Assembly (NCBI RefSeq): GCF_001528665.1
Contig: NZ_BBYJ01000010.1
Coordinates: 186,001 to 250,000 of the forward strand
Source: Microtetraspora malaysiensis
GTDB lineage: Bacteria; Actinomycetota; Actinomycetes; Streptosporangiales; Streptosporangiaceae
DNA length: 64,000 nucleotides
Direction: 5' to 3'
Shown: one piece after another, positions 23,884-34,260 of the stretch
Position numbering within the stretch: the first letter of the stretch is position 1
How the letters are laid out: each line of letters begins with the position of its first letter
Translations under genes and position numbers: made by a program
Notes under the pieces: generated by a model
Told to the model about the DNA's origin: nothing
Databases searched by the model: none
Seen by the model: the letters and a program-made list of their open reading frames with translations, nothing else

Positions 23884-24615
23884 ATGACAGGCCCCGCGGA
23901 GCTGCTTCGCGATTTCGTGAACACCTACGACGTCGAGTCGGACGTCGACGATCTCGCGTCACCGGCCGAGCTGACCGTATGGCTACAGGAACGCGACCTG
24001 ATCCAGGACACGGATCGCGCGGCGGACGACGACCTCGTCCTCGCCGTCCGGCTGCGTGAGGGCCTCCGTGAAGCGTTGCGCCGAAACCACGACGCGACGC
24101 CGTACGAGATCGGTGCGGGACTGGAAGCGGCCCTGGCGACGTTCCCGCTGCGGGTGACGCTGGTGGGAGGCGTGCCCACTCTGGAGCCGGCGGCGTACGT
24201 CCCGCGCGGTGGTCCGGGATCATCGGGAACGCTCGGGCCGTCCGGCGTGCCAGGCGATGCCGACACAGGGTGTGCCGCCGGCACGTGGGGAACGGCCGGC
24301 CTCTCGGAAATGCCCGGCTCCCACGACTCGGCCGCCTCCAGTACGCCGGGGCCCTCCGGCGCCCCGGCGGTCTCCTCGGAGGGTGGGGTGGGCGCGGGCC
24401 TCGCCCGGATCGTCGCCGCGATCCCCGCCGCCCACGCCGAGGGGATGTGGCCCCGACTGAAGGTGTGCGCGGAGAGCACGTGTCAGTGGGCCTTCATAGA
24501 CTCTTCCAAGAACCGCTCCCGATCCTGGTGTTCCATGCGGGTGTGTGGAAACCGCACAAAAACTCGGGCATATCGGGCACGACGCCAGACGGACGGTTCA
24601 TCTCGCATCTCCTGA
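23884..24615 (+). CDS. CGNR zinc-finger / ABATE-domain protein with a low-complexity insertion
   Basis: 243 residues from the ATG at 23884 after GGGAGGGG. The N-terminal ABATE-like domain (LLRDFVNTYDVESDVDDLASP, DLVLAVRLREGLREALRRN) and the C-terminal CGNR zinc finger (RLKVCAESTCQWAFIDSSKN, WCSMRVCGNRTKTRAYRARR) are both complete. CGNR proteins are putative stress-related DNA-binding regulators. Residues about 108-165 are an unusual Gly/Ser/Pro/Ala-rich spacer (GPGSSGTLGPSGVPGDADTG and onwards) where most relatives have only a short linker. Target genes unknown. Confidence 0.85.
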   Translation: MTGPAELLRDFVNTYDVESDVDDLASPAELTVWLQERDLIQDTDRAADDDLVLAVRLREGLREALRRNHDATPYEIGAGLEAALATFPLRVTLVGGVPTLEPAAYVPRGGPGSSGTLGPSGVPGDADTGCAAGTWGTAGLSEMPGSHDSAASSTPGPSGAPAVSSEGGVGAGLARIVAAIPAAHAEGMWPRLKVCAESTCQWAFIDSSKNRSRSWCSMRVCGNRTKTRAYRARRQTDGSSRIS

Positions 24616-24653
24616 CCAGTACGGTGATACATGTACAGAGAGGAGCCGGCCGC

Positions 24654-25256
24654 ATGGGTGTTAGATCTGCCCGTCTGGAAGACGTCGACGCGGTGACGAG
24701 CACCCAGATCAGGGCGTGGAAGTGCGGATATCGCGACTTCCTCCCCCCCGGCCCGCTGGAGCAGATGACCGGCCCCGCCGCCGAGAAGATGTGGCGGCGA
24801 CAGTGGGACGAGGCGATCCTCTCACCACCCACCCCGCGTCACCGCGTTCTCGTCGCGGTCGAGCGGGTGGTGCCCGACACGGACGCGTTCACGGCGCTCG
24901 GTCCCGGCGGCATCCTGGCCAGCGCGGCGTCCCGGGCGTCCGACCGGGTCGTGGGGCTCGCCTCGCACGGCCCCGCCGAGGATCCCGACCTGCGCCCGTC
25001 GGAGACCGCCGAGCTGCTCACCCTCCTCGTCGACCCGAACCACATCCGCCGCGGACACGGCAGTCGCCTGCTCAACGCCACGGTGGACCACCTGCGCGAG
25101 GACGGCTACAGCAGCGTCGTCACCTGGGTGTTCGCCGACAACCACCCGATGCTCGGCTTCCTTGAGTCGGCGGGGTGGGGCGAGGACGAGGCGGAGCGCG
25201 TGCTCGACATGGGCCGCCCCATCAGGATGATCCGTCTCGGCACCGACATCAGCTGA
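24654..25256 (+). CDS. GNAT-family N-acetyltransferase
   Basis: 200 residues from the ATG at 24654 after AGAGAGGAG. GNAT fold: N-terminal RSARLEDVDAVTSTQIRAW, the acetyl-CoA loop VDPNHIRRGHGSRLLNATVDHL (R/Q-x-x-G-x-G/A pattern) and AWVFADNHPMLGFLESAGW-like motif B. An extra loop of about 35 residues near residues 60-95 is longer than usual. Substrate unknown. The palindrome TACATGTA at 24629-24636 is close upstream and may be a promoter element. Confidence 0.85.
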   Translation: MGVRSARLEDVDAVTSTQIRAWKCGYRDFLPPGPLEQMTGPAAEKMWRRQWDEAILSPPTPRHRVLVAVERVVPDTDAFTALGPGGILASAASRASDRVVGLASHGPAEDPDLRPSETAELLTLLVDPNHIRRGHGSRLLNATVDHLREDGYSSVVTWVFADNHPMLGFLESAGWGEDEAERVLDMGRPIRMIRLGTDIS

Positions 25257-25419
25257 CCTGCCCCAGCGTGAGCAGGATCCCCGTCGGTTCTCCGGCCCTC
25301 GTGGACGTGCCGTGTCCGTCGGTACGTCCTGCCCTGAGCCGTTGCACGACGGGACGCCCGCGGATGGTCGTGGCCGTGCGCGGGCTTCCACTCTCCGGTG
25401 ATCTCACAAAGGTATAAAC

Positions 25420-26289
25420 GTGGCCACACCAGCTCAATGGGTCGCGGGCGCGCGTCCCCGTACCCTTCCCGCAGCCGTCGTTCCGGTCGCCGTCGGCACC
25501 GGCGTAGCTGTCGCCGAGGGCGGAGCCGTCTGGTGGCGGGCACTCCTCGCCCTCTTCGTGGCGCTGGCTCTGCAGGTCGGCGTGAACTACGCCAACGACT
25601 ACAGCGACGGCGTCCGAGGCACCGACAAGGACCGGGTCGGCCCGATGCGCCTCGTCGGGTCCGGCGCGGCCGCTCCCAAGGAGGTGCTGGCGGCGGCGCT
25701 GGGCTGCTTCCTCGCGGCCGCAATCGCCGGCCTGGCACTCGTGGTGGCCACCCGTGCCTGGTGGCTGCTGCTGGTCGGTCTCCTCTCGATCCTGGCGGCC
25801 TGGTTCTACACCGGGGGTTCCCGCCCGTACGGCTACCGCGCCATGGGCGAAATCTCGGTCTTCGTGTTCTTCGGCCTCGTCGCGGTCGCCGGGACGACAT
25901 ACGTCCAGTTGGAGCGGCTGCCCTGGCTGGCCCTGGCCGCCGCCGTCCCGGTGGGCCTGCTCGCCTGCGCCCTGCTCGTCGTCAACAACCTGCGCGACAT
26001 CGTGACGGACGGTCCTTCGGGCAAGCGGACACTCGCCGTCGTCCTCGGCGACGGGCGGACCCGGCTGCTCTACGCGGCCGCGCTGATCGTGCCCTTCCTG
26101 ATCGCACTCGGCGTCGTCCCCGACCGGCCGTTCGCCGCGATCGCCGTGCTCGCGCTCCCGCTGGCCATCGCACCGGTGCAGACGGTGCGCTCGGGGGCGA
26201 CCGGGCCCGCGCTCATCGCGACGCTGCAGCAGACGGGGCGCCTCCAGCTCGCCTTCGGCGCCCTGTTCACCCTCGGCCTGGCCCTCTGA
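25420..26289 (+). CDS. menA: 1,4-dihydroxy-2-naphthoate polyprenyltransferase
   Basis: 289 residues from a GTG at 25420, with AAAGG 7 bp upstream. UbiA-superfamily membrane protein with eight to nine helices and both Asp-rich Mg-diphosphate motifs: NDYSDGVRGTDKDR (about 48-61) and NNLRDIVTDGPSGKRTLA (about 188-205). RPRTLPAAVVPV at the N-terminus is typical of MenA. It prenylates dihydroxynaphthoate to demethylmenaquinone, the membrane step of vitamin K2 synthesis. It is monocistronic by appearance, with a strong terminator downstream. Confidence 0.93.
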   Translation: MATPAQWVAGARPRTLPAAVVPVAVGTGVAVAEGGAVWWRALLALFVALALQVGVNYANDYSDGVRGTDKDRVGPMRLVGSGAAAPKEVLAAALGCFLAAAIAGLALVVATRAWWLLLVGLLSILAAWFYTGGSRPYGYRAMGEISVFVFFGLVAVAGTTYVQLERLPWLALAAAVPVGLLACALLVVNNLRDIVTDGPSGKRTLAVVLGDGRTRLLYAAALIVPFLIALGVVPDRPFAAIAVLALPLAIAPVQTVRSGATGPALIATLQQTGRLQLAFGALFTLGLAL

Positions 26290-26327
26290 CCAAGAGGCGC
26301 CGGCGAGGGCCGAAACCAAAGGGCAAT

Positions 26328-26382
26328 CTGACGGCGGAGCCGTCAGGCACGTGTACGGGGCGCTCTGGCGCCCCGTACACGT
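26328..26382. terminator. tandem hairpins between convergent genes
   Basis: First stem CTGACGGC-GGA-GCCGTCAG (26328-26346). Second: perfect 15-bp arms ACGTGTACGGGGCGC (26349-26363) and GCGCCCCGTACACGT (26368-26382) with loop TCTG. Placed between menA and the leftward gene at 26395, it can terminate both. Confidence 0.8.
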
Positions 26383-26394
26383 ATCGGCCTTTCG

Positions 26395-26832
26395 CTAGTT
26401 CACGGATGTGACGCCTTGGGCACGACCGTCGGCCATCCCCCTGATGAGTGAGACGACCTCATCGATCCGGGAGTCCATCCGATCGAAGCGAGAATCCATC
26501 CCGTCGAAGCGGGAATCCATCCGATCGAGACGAGAATCCATCGCATCGAAGCGAGAGTCCATCCGATCGAGCCTGGCGTCGATGTGGGTGAAGCTGGAGT
26601 CCACCGCGTCGAACCGGGCGTCGACGGAGTCGAAGCGGACCGAGACCTCCTGACGGAACTCCGTCATGTCGTCGCGTACGGCCTGGATCATGCGCGTGTT
26701 GGCGGCCTGAGCCTGCCGCACATCGGCGCGGACCCGTTCGACCTTGTTGTCCACCATGCCGATGGCGATCTTCATGGACTGCATGTCAAGTTCCAGTGCG
26801 GTGACCCGCTCCTCGAAACCAATGCCGGTCAT
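26395..26832 (-). CDS. coiled-coil heptad-repeat protein
   Basis: 145 residues, no cysteine and no membrane segment. Nearly the whole protein is predicted coiled coil; residues about 65-125 are repeated heptads of the form MDSRFDR/MDSRLDR. The hydrophobic positions (Met, Phe/Leu/Ile) every 3-4 residues imply an extended parallel oligomer. Similar repeats occur in phage tail-fibre-like and tethering proteins, but no phage genes are nearby. It lies between menA and dapB. Function unknown. It ends 12 bp from the terminator it shares with menA. Confidence 0.8.
   Translation of the reverse strand: MTGIGFEERVTALELDMQSMKIAIGMVDNKVERVRADVRQAQAANTRMIQAVRDDMTEFRQEVSVRFDSVDARFDAVDSSFTHIDARLDRMDSRFDAMDSRLDRMDSRFDGMDSRFDRMDSRIDEVVSLIRGMADGRAQGVTSVN
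26471..26575. repeat. five 21-bp tandem repeats coding heptads
   Basis: Five near-identical 21-bp units (26471, 26492, 26513, 26534, 26555) of the type GAATCCATCCGATCGAAGCG(A), with decayed copies continuing to about 26638. Each encodes one heptad on the minus strand. The unit equals exactly seven codons, so expansion or contraction keeps frame. Confidence 0.85.
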
Positions 26833-26958
26833 GCCTCTCCCCTGGGCGGTCGGTTAGGGCCGCCGGGCGGCGACCCATGGGACAGCCTTCCTGAAGGCGG
26901 AAGTGGGGTGGCAAGCCGAAGCTCGTTCGGTGGATAAGCGGCTGCCTGTGGATGAGGT

Positions 26959-27705
<747 letters not shown>

Positions 27706-27777
27706 CTATACCCGGACGTCACGCTCTCACCTGCAGCATGCGCGGCGCCGGCAGCTGAAAGACCCTGGACATGCGAA

Positions 27778-27804
27778 GGGCCCGGACCACCACGATCCGG
27801 GCCC
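27778..27804 (-). terminator. hairpin downstream of the M16 peptidase gene
   Basis: Perfect 9-bp stem GGGCCCGGA (27778-27786) / TCCGGGCCC (27796-27804), 9-nt loop, starting 11 bp after the peptidase stop. On the minus strand TTCG follows. Confidence 0.6.
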
Positions 27805-27815
27805 CTCTCACGGGT

Positions 27816-29126
27816 TCAGGCGATCGCCCCGCTGAAGTCCTTGTCGGCGTACGGCCCGATGACGGCGAGCGTCAGCGGCCGGGTGAGGATGTCCTGCGCC
27901 ACGGCGCTGACGTCCTCGGGCGTGACCGCCTCGATCCGGGCGAGAACCTCGTCCACGGACATGAGCTCTTCGTAGACGAGCTCGCTCTTGCCGATCCGGG
28001 ACATACGGGAACCGGTGTCCTCCAGGCCGAGGACCAGCCCGCCACGCATCTGTCCCTTGCCGCGAGTGATCTCCTCGGCGGTGATGCCCTCGGCGACGAT
28101 CCGGGACAGCTCGTCCCGGCAGATCTTGAGAACGTCGTCGATCTTCGAGGGGAGGCAGCCGACGTAGATGCCGAACTGGCCCGTGTCGGCGTACTGCGAG
28201 GTGTAGCTGTACGCGCTGTAGGCCAGTCCGCGTTTCTCACGGATCTCCTGGAACAACCGGGACGACATGCCGCCGCCCAGCGCCGCGTTCAGCACGCCGA
28301 GGGCGAACCTGCGGTCGTCGCCGCGGGAGACGCCGGTGGTGCCCAGCACGAGGTTGGCCTGCTCGGTGGGCCGGTCGACGACCCGGATGCCGGACCGCTG
28401 CTCGACGCCGGGGCCGTCGAGGCGCGGAGGCGCGGGCGGCGCGAGCTGGGCCAGGGCGCCGGCGCGCTCGTACGCCGCGGCGACCAGTTCGACCACGCGC
28501 TCGTGGTTCACGTTGCCCGCCACGGAGACGACCGTCAGCGGGGGAAGGTAGTAGCGCTGGTAGTACTCGTGGATCCGATCGCGGCTGAGCGCGTTGATCG
28601 ACTCCTCGTTGCCCAGAATGGGCCGGCCGATGGGCGTGTCGCCGTACAGCTCGGCGGAGAACTGCTCGTGCACGACGTCCGACGGGTCGTCGTCGTGCAT
28701 CGCGATCTCCTCCAGGATCACGCCGCGCTCGGACTCCACGTCCTCGGGGGTGATGAGGGAAGAGGTGACGACGTCGGCCAGGACGTCGATCGCCAGGGGG
28801 AGGTCCTCGTCGAGCACCCGCGCGTAGTAGCAGGTGTACTCCTTGGCGGTGAACGCGTTGATCTCACCGCCGATGCCCTCGATGGACGCCGAGATCTCCA
28901 TGGCGTCCCTCGTGGAAGTGCCCTTGAAGAGCAGGTGCTCGAGGAAGTGGGTGGCCCCCATGTGCTCGGGGGCCTCATCACGGGAACCGATGCCGACCCA
29001 CATGCCGACGGCGACACTGCGCACCGTCGGCATGGTCTCGGTCACCACTCGCAGACCGCCGGGAAGGACGGTGCGGCGGATGACCCCCGCACCGTCCTTG
29101 CCGGGATAGAGGATGGTGGTCGTCAC
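27816..29126 (-). CDS. M16 (pitrilysin)-family zinc peptidase
   Basis: 436 residues, GTG start overlapping the pnp stop as GTGA. The inverted zinc motif HFLEH is at residues 60-64, with the distal glutamate in the [11 protein letters not shown] segment about 75 residues later. The second half contains the M16C arginine/tyrosine region ([17 protein letters not shown]). These cytosolic peptidases degrade peptides; the bacterial homologue linked to pnp is related to mitochondrial processing peptidase beta. Its exact substrates are unknown. Co-translated with pnp. Confidence 0.93.
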   Translation of the reverse strand: MTTTILYPGKDGAGVIRRTVLPGGLRVVTETMPTVRSVAVGMWVGIGSRDEAPEHMGATHFLEHLLFKGTSTRDAMEISASIEGIGGEINAFTAKEYTCYYARVLDEDLPLAIDVLADVVTSSLITPEDVESERGVILEEIAMHDDDPSDVVHEQFSAELYGDTPIGRPILGNEESINALSRDRIHEYYQRYYLPPLTVVSVAGNVNHERVVELVAAAYERAGALAQLAPPAPPRLDGPGVEQRSGIRVVDRPTEQANLVLGTTGVSRGDDRRFALGVLNAALGGGMSSRLFQEIREKRGLAYSAYSYTSQYADTGQFGIYVGCLPSKIDDVLKICRDELSRIVAEGITAEEITRGKGQMRGGLVLGLEDTGSRMSRIGKSELVYEELMSVDEVLARIEAVTPEDVSAVAQDILTRPLTLAVIGPYADKDFSGAIA

Positions 29127-31420
29127 GAGTTGCGGTCGTCCCGTCCGCCGCGGGTGCGCCGACGCGGACGCTCGGAGCGGTCCTCCTGCTGCTGCGGCGC
29201 CTCGGCGGGCTCGGCCGCCTCATCGCCGCCCGCGGCCTTCTCCGCGGCTTCCTTCTCGACGACCTCGACCGGGACGAGCGACAGCTTGCCGCGCGAGTCG
29301 ATCTCGGCGATCTCCACCTGGATCTTCTCGCCGACGTTCATGACGTCCTCGACGTTCTCGATGCGCTTGCCGCCGTGCAGCTTGCGGATCTGCGAGACGT
29401 GCAGCAGGCCGTCCTTGCCGGGCAGCAGCGAGATGAACGCCCCGAAAGCGGCGATCTTCACGACCGTGCCCAGGTAGCGCTCGCCGACCTCGGGCATGTG
29501 CGGGTTCGCGATGCCGTTGATCAGCGACCGGGCGGCCTCAGCGGACGGACCGTCGGTGGCGCCGATGTAGATCGTGCCGTCGTCCTCGATGGTGATCTCG
29601 GCGCCGGTGTCGTCCTGGATCTGGTTGATCATCTTGCCCTTGGGCCCGATGACCTCGCCGATCTTGTCGACCGGGACCTTGATCGTGATGATGCGCGGCG
29701 CCGTCGGGTTCATCTCCGCGGGAGAGTCGATGGCCTCCTGCATCACGTCCAGGATCGCCAGGCGGGCCGCCTTGGCCTGCTTGAGCGCCGCGGCCAGGAC
29801 CGACGCCGGGATGCCGTCGAGCTTGGTGTCGAGCTGCAGCGCGGTGATGAGGTCCTTGGTGCCGGCGACCTTGAAGTCCATGTCGCCCATGGCGTCCTCG
29901 GCGCCGAGGATGTCGGTCAGGGTGACGTACTGGTCACCCTCGCCGATCAGGCCCATGGCGATGCCGGCGACCATCTCCTTGAGCGGCACACCGGAGTCGA
30001 GGAGCGACATCGTCGAGGCGCAGACCGAGCCCATCGAGGTCGAGCCGTTCGACCCGAGAGCCTCCGACACCTGGCGGATCGCGTACGGGAACTCCTCGCG
30101 GCTCGGCAGCACGGGGATCAGCGCCCGCTCGGCGAGCGCACCGTGACCGATCTCGCGCCGCTTCGGCGAGCCGACGCGGCCCGTCTCACCGGTGGAGTAC
30201 GGCGGGAAGTTGTAGTTGTGCATGTACCGCTTGGTGCGCTCCGGGTTGAGCGTGTCGATCATCTGCTCCATGCGCAGCATGTTGAGCGTGGTGATGCCCA
30301 GAATCTGGGTCTCACCGCGCTCGAACAGAGCCGAGCCGTGGACCCGCGGCACGACGTGGACCTCGGCGTTGAGCTGCCGGATGTCCTTGGTGCCACGCCC
30401 GTCGATGCGGATGCCCTCGGTCATCACCCGCTCGCGCATGAGCTTCTTGGTCAGCGACCGGAACGCGGCGGAGACCTCCTTCTCACGCCCCTCGAAGTCG
30501 GCGAGCAGCTTCTCGGCGGCGAGGGCCTTGACCCGGTCGATCTCGGTCTCGCGCTCCTGCTTGCCGGCGATCGTCAGCGCGGCGGCGAGCTCGCTGCGCA
30601 CCGCGGCGGTGACCGCCTCCAGGACGTCGTCCTGGTAGTCGAGGAAGATCGGGTACTCGGCGGTCTCCTTCGCGGCGACCTTGGCCAGCCGCGACTGCGC
30701 CTCGCACAGGACCTTGATGAACGGCTTGGCCGCCTCCAGACCCTGGGCCACGGCCTCCTCGGTCGGCGCGGCGTCGCCCTCGGCGACCAGCTTCAGCGTG
30801 TCGCGCGTGGACTCGGCCTCGACCATCATGATCGCGACGTCGCCGTCCTGCAGGACCCGGCCGGCCACCACCATGTCGAAGGTGGCGCCCTCCAGCTCTG
30901 AGTGCGTCGGGAAGGCCACCCACTGGCCGTTGATCAGCGCGACGCGGACGCCGCCGATCGGGCCGGAGAACGGCAGCCCCGCGAGCTGCGTCGACAAGCT
31001 CGCCGCGTTGATCGCGACCACGTCGTACAGGTGGTCCGGGTGCAGCGACATGACGGTCGCCACGACCTGGATCTCGTTGCGCAGGCCCTTGACGAACGAC
31101 GGGCGCAGCGGCCGGTCGATCAGGCGGCAGGTGAGGATCGCGTCCTCGGACGGCCGCCCTTCCCGGCGGAAGAACGAGCCGGGGATGCGGCCCGCGGCAT
31201 ACATCCGCTCCTCGACGTCGACGGTGAGCGGGAAGAAGTCCAAGTTCTCCTTCGGATGCTTGGACGCGGTGGTGGCGGAAAGGACAGTCGTCTCCTCGTC
31301 CAGGTAGACGACGGCGCTTCCGGCCGCCTGGCGCGCGAGCCTGCCGGTCTCGAACCGGATGGTACGCGTGCCGAACGAGCCGTTGTCGATAACGGCTTCT
31401 GTGCTGTGGACACCCTCCAC
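29123..31420 (-). CDS. pnp: polyribonucleotide nucleotidyltransferase (PNPase)
   Basis: 765 residues from GTG at 31420, preceded at ideal spacing by AAGGAGGTC; a frame extension to 31453 is ignored. Two RNase PH domains, with VFERGETQ-like [15 protein letters not shown] and the catalytic DIxGxEDxxGDMDFK segment ([20 protein letters not shown]), then a KH domain ([20 protein letters not shown]) and S1 domain ([21 protein letters not shown]). The tail is acidic/Arg-rich. PNPase degrades RNA phosphorolytically and, in actinomycetes, makes 3-prime tails; Streptomyces PNPase also responds to ppGpp. Confidence 0.96.
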   Translation of the reverse strand: MEGVHSTEAVIDNGSFGTRTIRFETGRLARQAAGSAVVYLDEETTVLSATTASKHPKENLDFFPLTVDVEERMYAAGRIPGSFFRREGRPSEDAILTCRLIDRPLRPSFVKGLRNEIQVVATVMSLHPDHLYDVVAINAASLSTQLAGLPFSGPIGGVRVALINGQWVAFPTHSELEGATFDMVVAGRVLQDGDVAIMMVEAESTRDTLKLVAEGDAAPTEEAVAQGLEAAKPFIKVLCEAQSRLAKVAAKETAEYPIFLDYQDDVLEAVTAAVRSELAAALTIAGKQERETEIDRVKALAAEKLLADFEGREKEVSAAFRSLTKKLMRERVMTEGIRIDGRGTKDIRQLNAEVHVVPRVHGSALFERGETQILGITTLNMLRMEQMIDTLNPERTKRYMHNYNFPPYSTGETGRVGSPKRREIGHGALAERALIPVLPSREEFPYAIRQVSEALGSNGSTSMGSVCASTMSLLDSGVPLKEMVAGIAMGLIGEGDQYVTLTDILGAEDAMGDMDFKVAGTKDLITALQLDTKLDGIPASVLAAALKQAKAARLAILDVMQEAIDSPAEMNPTAPRIITIKVPVDKIGEVIGPKGKMINQIQDDTGAEITIEDDGTIYIGATDGPSAEAARSLINGIANPHMPEVGERYLGTVVKIAAFGAFISLLPGKDGLLHVSQIRKLHGGKRIENVEDVMNVGEKIQVEIAEIDSRGKLSLVPVEVVEKEAAEKAAGGDEAAEPAEAPQQQEDRSERPRRRTRGGRDDRNS

Positions 31421-31767
31421 GGGGGACCTCCTTCTCGGGTCGGTCTCCCCCACGTCCGTGTGCTGCGGTCAAGGCAGCCTGACCGGCCTACCCCTTCCTT
31501 TGCCGGCTCCCCGTCAGGTGCAGTGCCGGTCTTCGATCGAAGCGCCCGGTTCCCTCCGCGGCTGTGCCGCATGACCGGGGGCCACTACCGAGGACCGGCC
31601 CTCTCACGCCGCGGATCGCGCGTGTGCTTGCGTGCGGACGCGGGGCACTGTCTGTCGGGTTGAGGAGACTATCCGGTCTCCTCTCCCTTTCGGCTATTAA
31701 GTTTGCGCGGTCCTAAGCCCGCTTCTGCGGCGACTCGCCGAACCGTAGGCCTATTTTGACCTGATAT
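31421..31767 (-). other. pnp leader region
   Basis: No gene is visible in this 347-bp stretch. On the minus strand it forms the pnp 5-prime region downstream of the rpsO hairpin. It contains an 8-bp hairpin GAGGAGAC (31662-31669) / GTCTCCTC (31676-31683) and ends in a strong Shine-Dalgarno. In Streptomyces the rpsO-pnp leader is processed by RNase III and controls pnp; the same may apply here. Confidence 0.5.
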
Positions 31768-31803
31768 GTGAAAGGAGCGGCGTTGGATCGCCGCTCCTTT
31801 CAC
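31768..31803 (-). terminator. rpsO-pnp intergenic hairpin
   Basis: Perfect 15-bp stem GTGAAAGGAGCGGCG (31768-31782) / CGCCGCTCCTTTCAC (31789-31803), 6-nt loop, immediately after the rpsO stop. No U-tract follows, so read-through into pnp with RNase III processing, known for Streptomyces rpsO-pnp, is as likely as termination. Confidence 0.8.
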
Positions 31804-31804
31804 C

Positions 31805-32074
31805 CTATCGACGAAGGCCGAGCCGCTCGATCAGGGAGCGGTAGCGGGTGATGTCCTTGGCCTGCAGGTACTTCAGCAGGCGGCGCCGACGGCCGACCAG
31901 CAGGAGCAGCCCGCGACGGCTGTGGTGGTCGTGCTTGTGGGTCTTCAGGTGCTCCGTCAGGTCGCTGATCCGCTTGCTGAGCAGCGCGATCTGGACCTCG
32001 GGGGACCCGGTGTCACCCTCGCTGGCGCCGTACTCGGCGACGATGGCCTTCGTGGTGGCGGTGTCAAGCGACAC
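31805..32074 (-). CDS. rpsO: 30S ribosomal protein S15
   Basis: 89 residues from GTG at 32074 with AAGGAG upstream. Complete S15: [55 protein letters not shown] and [12 protein letters not shown]. It binds the 16S rRNA central domain early in 30S assembly. A frame extension to 32224 has no ribosome site. It is placed upstream of pnp as in most bacteria, and downstream of ribF. Confidence 0.97.
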   Translation of the reverse strand: MSLDTATTKAIVAEYGASEGDTGSPEVQIALLSKRISDLTEHLKTHKHDHHSRRGLLLLVGRRRRLLKYLQAKDITRYRSLIERLGLRR

Positions 32075-32255
32075 TGCATCTCCTTTTCTGGGAGGCACGC
32101 GTAAGGATGGTTCCAGCTCGCGAACGACCGTGCGTGCCAACAGTCGCCGTGCCAGCCCGGCCACTCGGCGGACATACACCCGCACCGATGGCCGACATGC
32201 AAGGCTACCATCGCGTTCCGCCACCCGGGACGGGCGGGGCGTGACCGGCCGCTCT

Positions 32256-33203
32256 TCAGCCGCTGGTCAGCCGCCTGGCCTCGGCCACGTCGGCGTGCAT
32301 CTGCTCGATCAGCGCCTCGATCGAGTCGAACTTGAGATTGTCGCGGAGTCGCGTCGTGAAGTCGACCGCCACGTGCATGCCGTACAGATCGAGGTCGTCG
32401 CGGTCCAGCGCGTACGCCTCGACCGTCCGGGCGACGTTCTGGAACGTGGGGTTGGTGCCGACCGAGATCGCGGCGGGCCAGAGCTCCCCCTCGTATCGCG
32501 AGGGCGACTCGGTGCAGCGCAGGTAGCCGGCGTAGACGCCGTCGGCCGGGATCGCGGTGTGCTGCGGCGACTCGACGTTGGCGGTCGGGAAGCCGAGGGC
32601 CCTCCCCCGCTGGTGGCCACGCACGACCACGCCCTCGACCCGGTGCGGACGACCCAGCTCGGCCGCGGCGGCCTCGACGTCGCCCTCCGCCAGCCGCCCG
32701 CGGATGCGGGTGGACGAGATCGCCTCGCCCTCACTCACCAGGGGCACGCCTTCCACCACGAAGTCGTACTTCTCACCGAGCGTGCGCAGCGTTTCCAGAT
32801 CGCCGGACGCCTTGTGGCCGAAGCGGAAGTTCTCCCCCACGACCACGCCGGCCGCGTGCAGCCGGTCGACGAGCGTGGTCTGCACGAACTCGTCCGGCGA
32901 CATCCGGGAGAACTCCACCGTGAACGGCATCACGCACACCGCGTCGACGCCCAGCGACACGAGCAGCTCGGCGCGGCGGCGCGTGTCGGTGAGCAGCGGC
33001 GGGTGGCTGCCGGGGCGGACCACCTCGTCGGGATGCGGGTCGAATGTGATGGCGACCGAGGGAAGTCCGAGCTTCGCGGCCATGTCCACCGCACGCGCCA
33101 CCATCTGCTGGTGACCGCGATGTACCCCGTCGAACACGCCGATCGTGACGACGGATCTGCCCCAGTCCTCGGGCACGTCGTCCAGTCCGTGCCAGCCCTG
33201 CAC
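32256..33203 (-). CDS. ribF: bifunctional riboflavin kinase / FAD synthetase
   Basis: 315 residues from GTG at 33203, chosen because relatives begin (M/V)[21 protein letters not shown] and a GAGG ribosome site precedes it. The N-terminal nucleotidyltransferase domain has [10 protein letters not shown] (the HxGH-type motif) and ISSTRIR. The C-terminal flavokinase domain has [15 protein letters not shown] with the PTAN motif. It converts riboflavin to FMN and FAD. It follows truB by 93 bp. No FMN riboswitch is visible upstream. Confidence 0.95.
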   Translation of the reverse strand: MQGWHGLDDVPEDWGRSVVTIGVFDGVHRGHQQMVARAVDMAAKLGLPSVAITFDPHPDEVVRPGSHPPLLTDTRRRAELLVSLGVDAVCVMPFTVEFSRMSPDEFVQTTLVDRLHAAGVVVGENFRFGHKASGDLETLRTLGEKYDFVVEGVPLVSEGEAISSTRIRGRLAEGDVEAAAAELGRPHRVEGVVVRGHQRGRALGFPTANVESPQHTAIPADGVYAGYLRCTESPSRYEGELWPAAISVGTNPTFQNVARTVEAYALDRDDLDLYGMHVAVDFTTRLRDNLKFDSIEALIEQMHADVAEARRLTSG

Positions 33204-33296
33204 CTCGACCTCGATTCCCTCACACGCGATCCGGCAGTAGACAAGACTGCCATGCCCGGACACCTGACCGGGAACCAACCCCCGCCGATCCTCTTC

Positions 33297-34196
33297 TCAC
33301 GGGACGAACACCGCGAGCGGCCGGGCCGTACGCCCCCGCTCCTCGACGAGCGCGAGCAGCGTGCCGTCGGGGGCGAAGACGCCGATGGGACCGGAGCCGA
33401 GCCCCGCGGCGGGCAGCCGGCCGCCGTGCGCGACCAGGCGCGCCTCCTCCTCGGTCACGTCCCTGCGTGGGAATGCCGCCGCCACCGCGTCCGCCATGGG
33501 GAGAATCACGCACTCCTCCACGAGCTGCTCGATCGTGCGCGCCGACTCGATCGTGTACGGCCCGACACGGGTACGGCGCAGCCGGGTGAGGTGCCCGCCG
33601 ACGCCGAACCCGTTCCCGAGGTCGCGGGCCAGCGCGCGGATGTAGGTGCCGCTTGAGCAGGTGACAATCGCGTCCACGTCCACCACGTCGCCCTCGTGGC
33701 GGATCGCGGTCACCTCGAAGCCGTACACGGTGACGGGGCGGGCGGCCAGCTCGACCTCCTCGCCGGCGCGGGCCCGCTTGTACGCGCGCTCGCCGTTCAC
33801 CTTGATCGCGCTCACCTGGGGCGGAACCTGGCTGATCTCGCCGGTCAGCGCCGCGACGCCCTTGCGGACGTCCTCGTCGGTCACGTGCCCGGCCGGCACG
33901 GTCGCCACGACCTCGCCCTCGGCGTCGTCGGTGTTGGTGCTCACGCCGAGCCGGATCGTGGCCTCGTACACCTTCTCGGTCAGCGCGAGGTGGCCGAGAA
34001 GCCGGGTCGCCTTCTCGACGCCGACCACCAGAACGCCGGTGGCCATCGGGTCGAGCGTCCCCGCGTGGCCGACCTTGCGGGTGCCGGCGACGCCGCGCAT
34101 CTTGCCGACCACGTCGTGGGAGGTCCACTCCGCGGGCTTGTCCACGATGATGAGGCCGCTCGGGGGCGGGGTTCGCCTGGCCTTGGCCGTGCGCAT
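33297..34196 (-). CDS. truB: tRNA pseudouridine-55 synthase
   Basis: 299 residues. The catalytic Asp49 lies in GHAGTLDPMATG; SGLIIVDKPAEWTSHDVV, YEATIRLGVSTNTDDAEGEV and CSSGTYIRALARDLG complete the TruB signature, followed by an actinobacterial C-terminal domain. It isomerises U55 in the T-loop of tRNAs. Part of the leftward nrnA-truB-ribF-rpsO order. Confidence 0.96.
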   Translation of the reverse strand: MRTAKARRTPPPSGLIIVDKPAEWTSHDVVGKMRGVAGTRKVGHAGTLDPMATGVLVVGVEKATRLLGHLALTEKVYEATIRLGVSTNTDDAEGEVVATVPAGHVTDEDVRKGVAALTGEISQVPPQVSAIKVNGERAYKRARAGEEVELAARPVTVYGFEVTAIRHEGDVVDVDAIVTCSSGTYIRALARDLGNGFGVGGHLTRLRRTRVGPYTIESARTIEQLVEECVILPMADAVAAAFPRRDVTEEEARLVAHGGRLPAAGLGSGPIGVFAPDGTLLALVEERGRTARPLAVFVP

Positions 34197-34260
34197 GACG
34201 CTGGTCCTCCGCAGGGATGGTCGAGCAGGGATGGTCGGGAGAGGTGGATGGGACGCCCGG

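Noticed and set aside
25413-25418. TATAAA just before menA read as a -10 element
   Set aside because: It would place transcription start inside the coding sequence; AAAGG at 25408-25412 makes a ribosome site the better reading of this stretch.
26471-26575. Regular short repeats suggesting a CRISPR array
   Set aside because: The units are contiguous with no spacers and encode coiled-coil heptads; no cas gene is present.
33204-33296. Possible FMN riboswitch before ribF
   Set aside because: The gap is 93 bp and lacks the conserved FMN-aptamer stems; ribF lies inside a truB-led operon.
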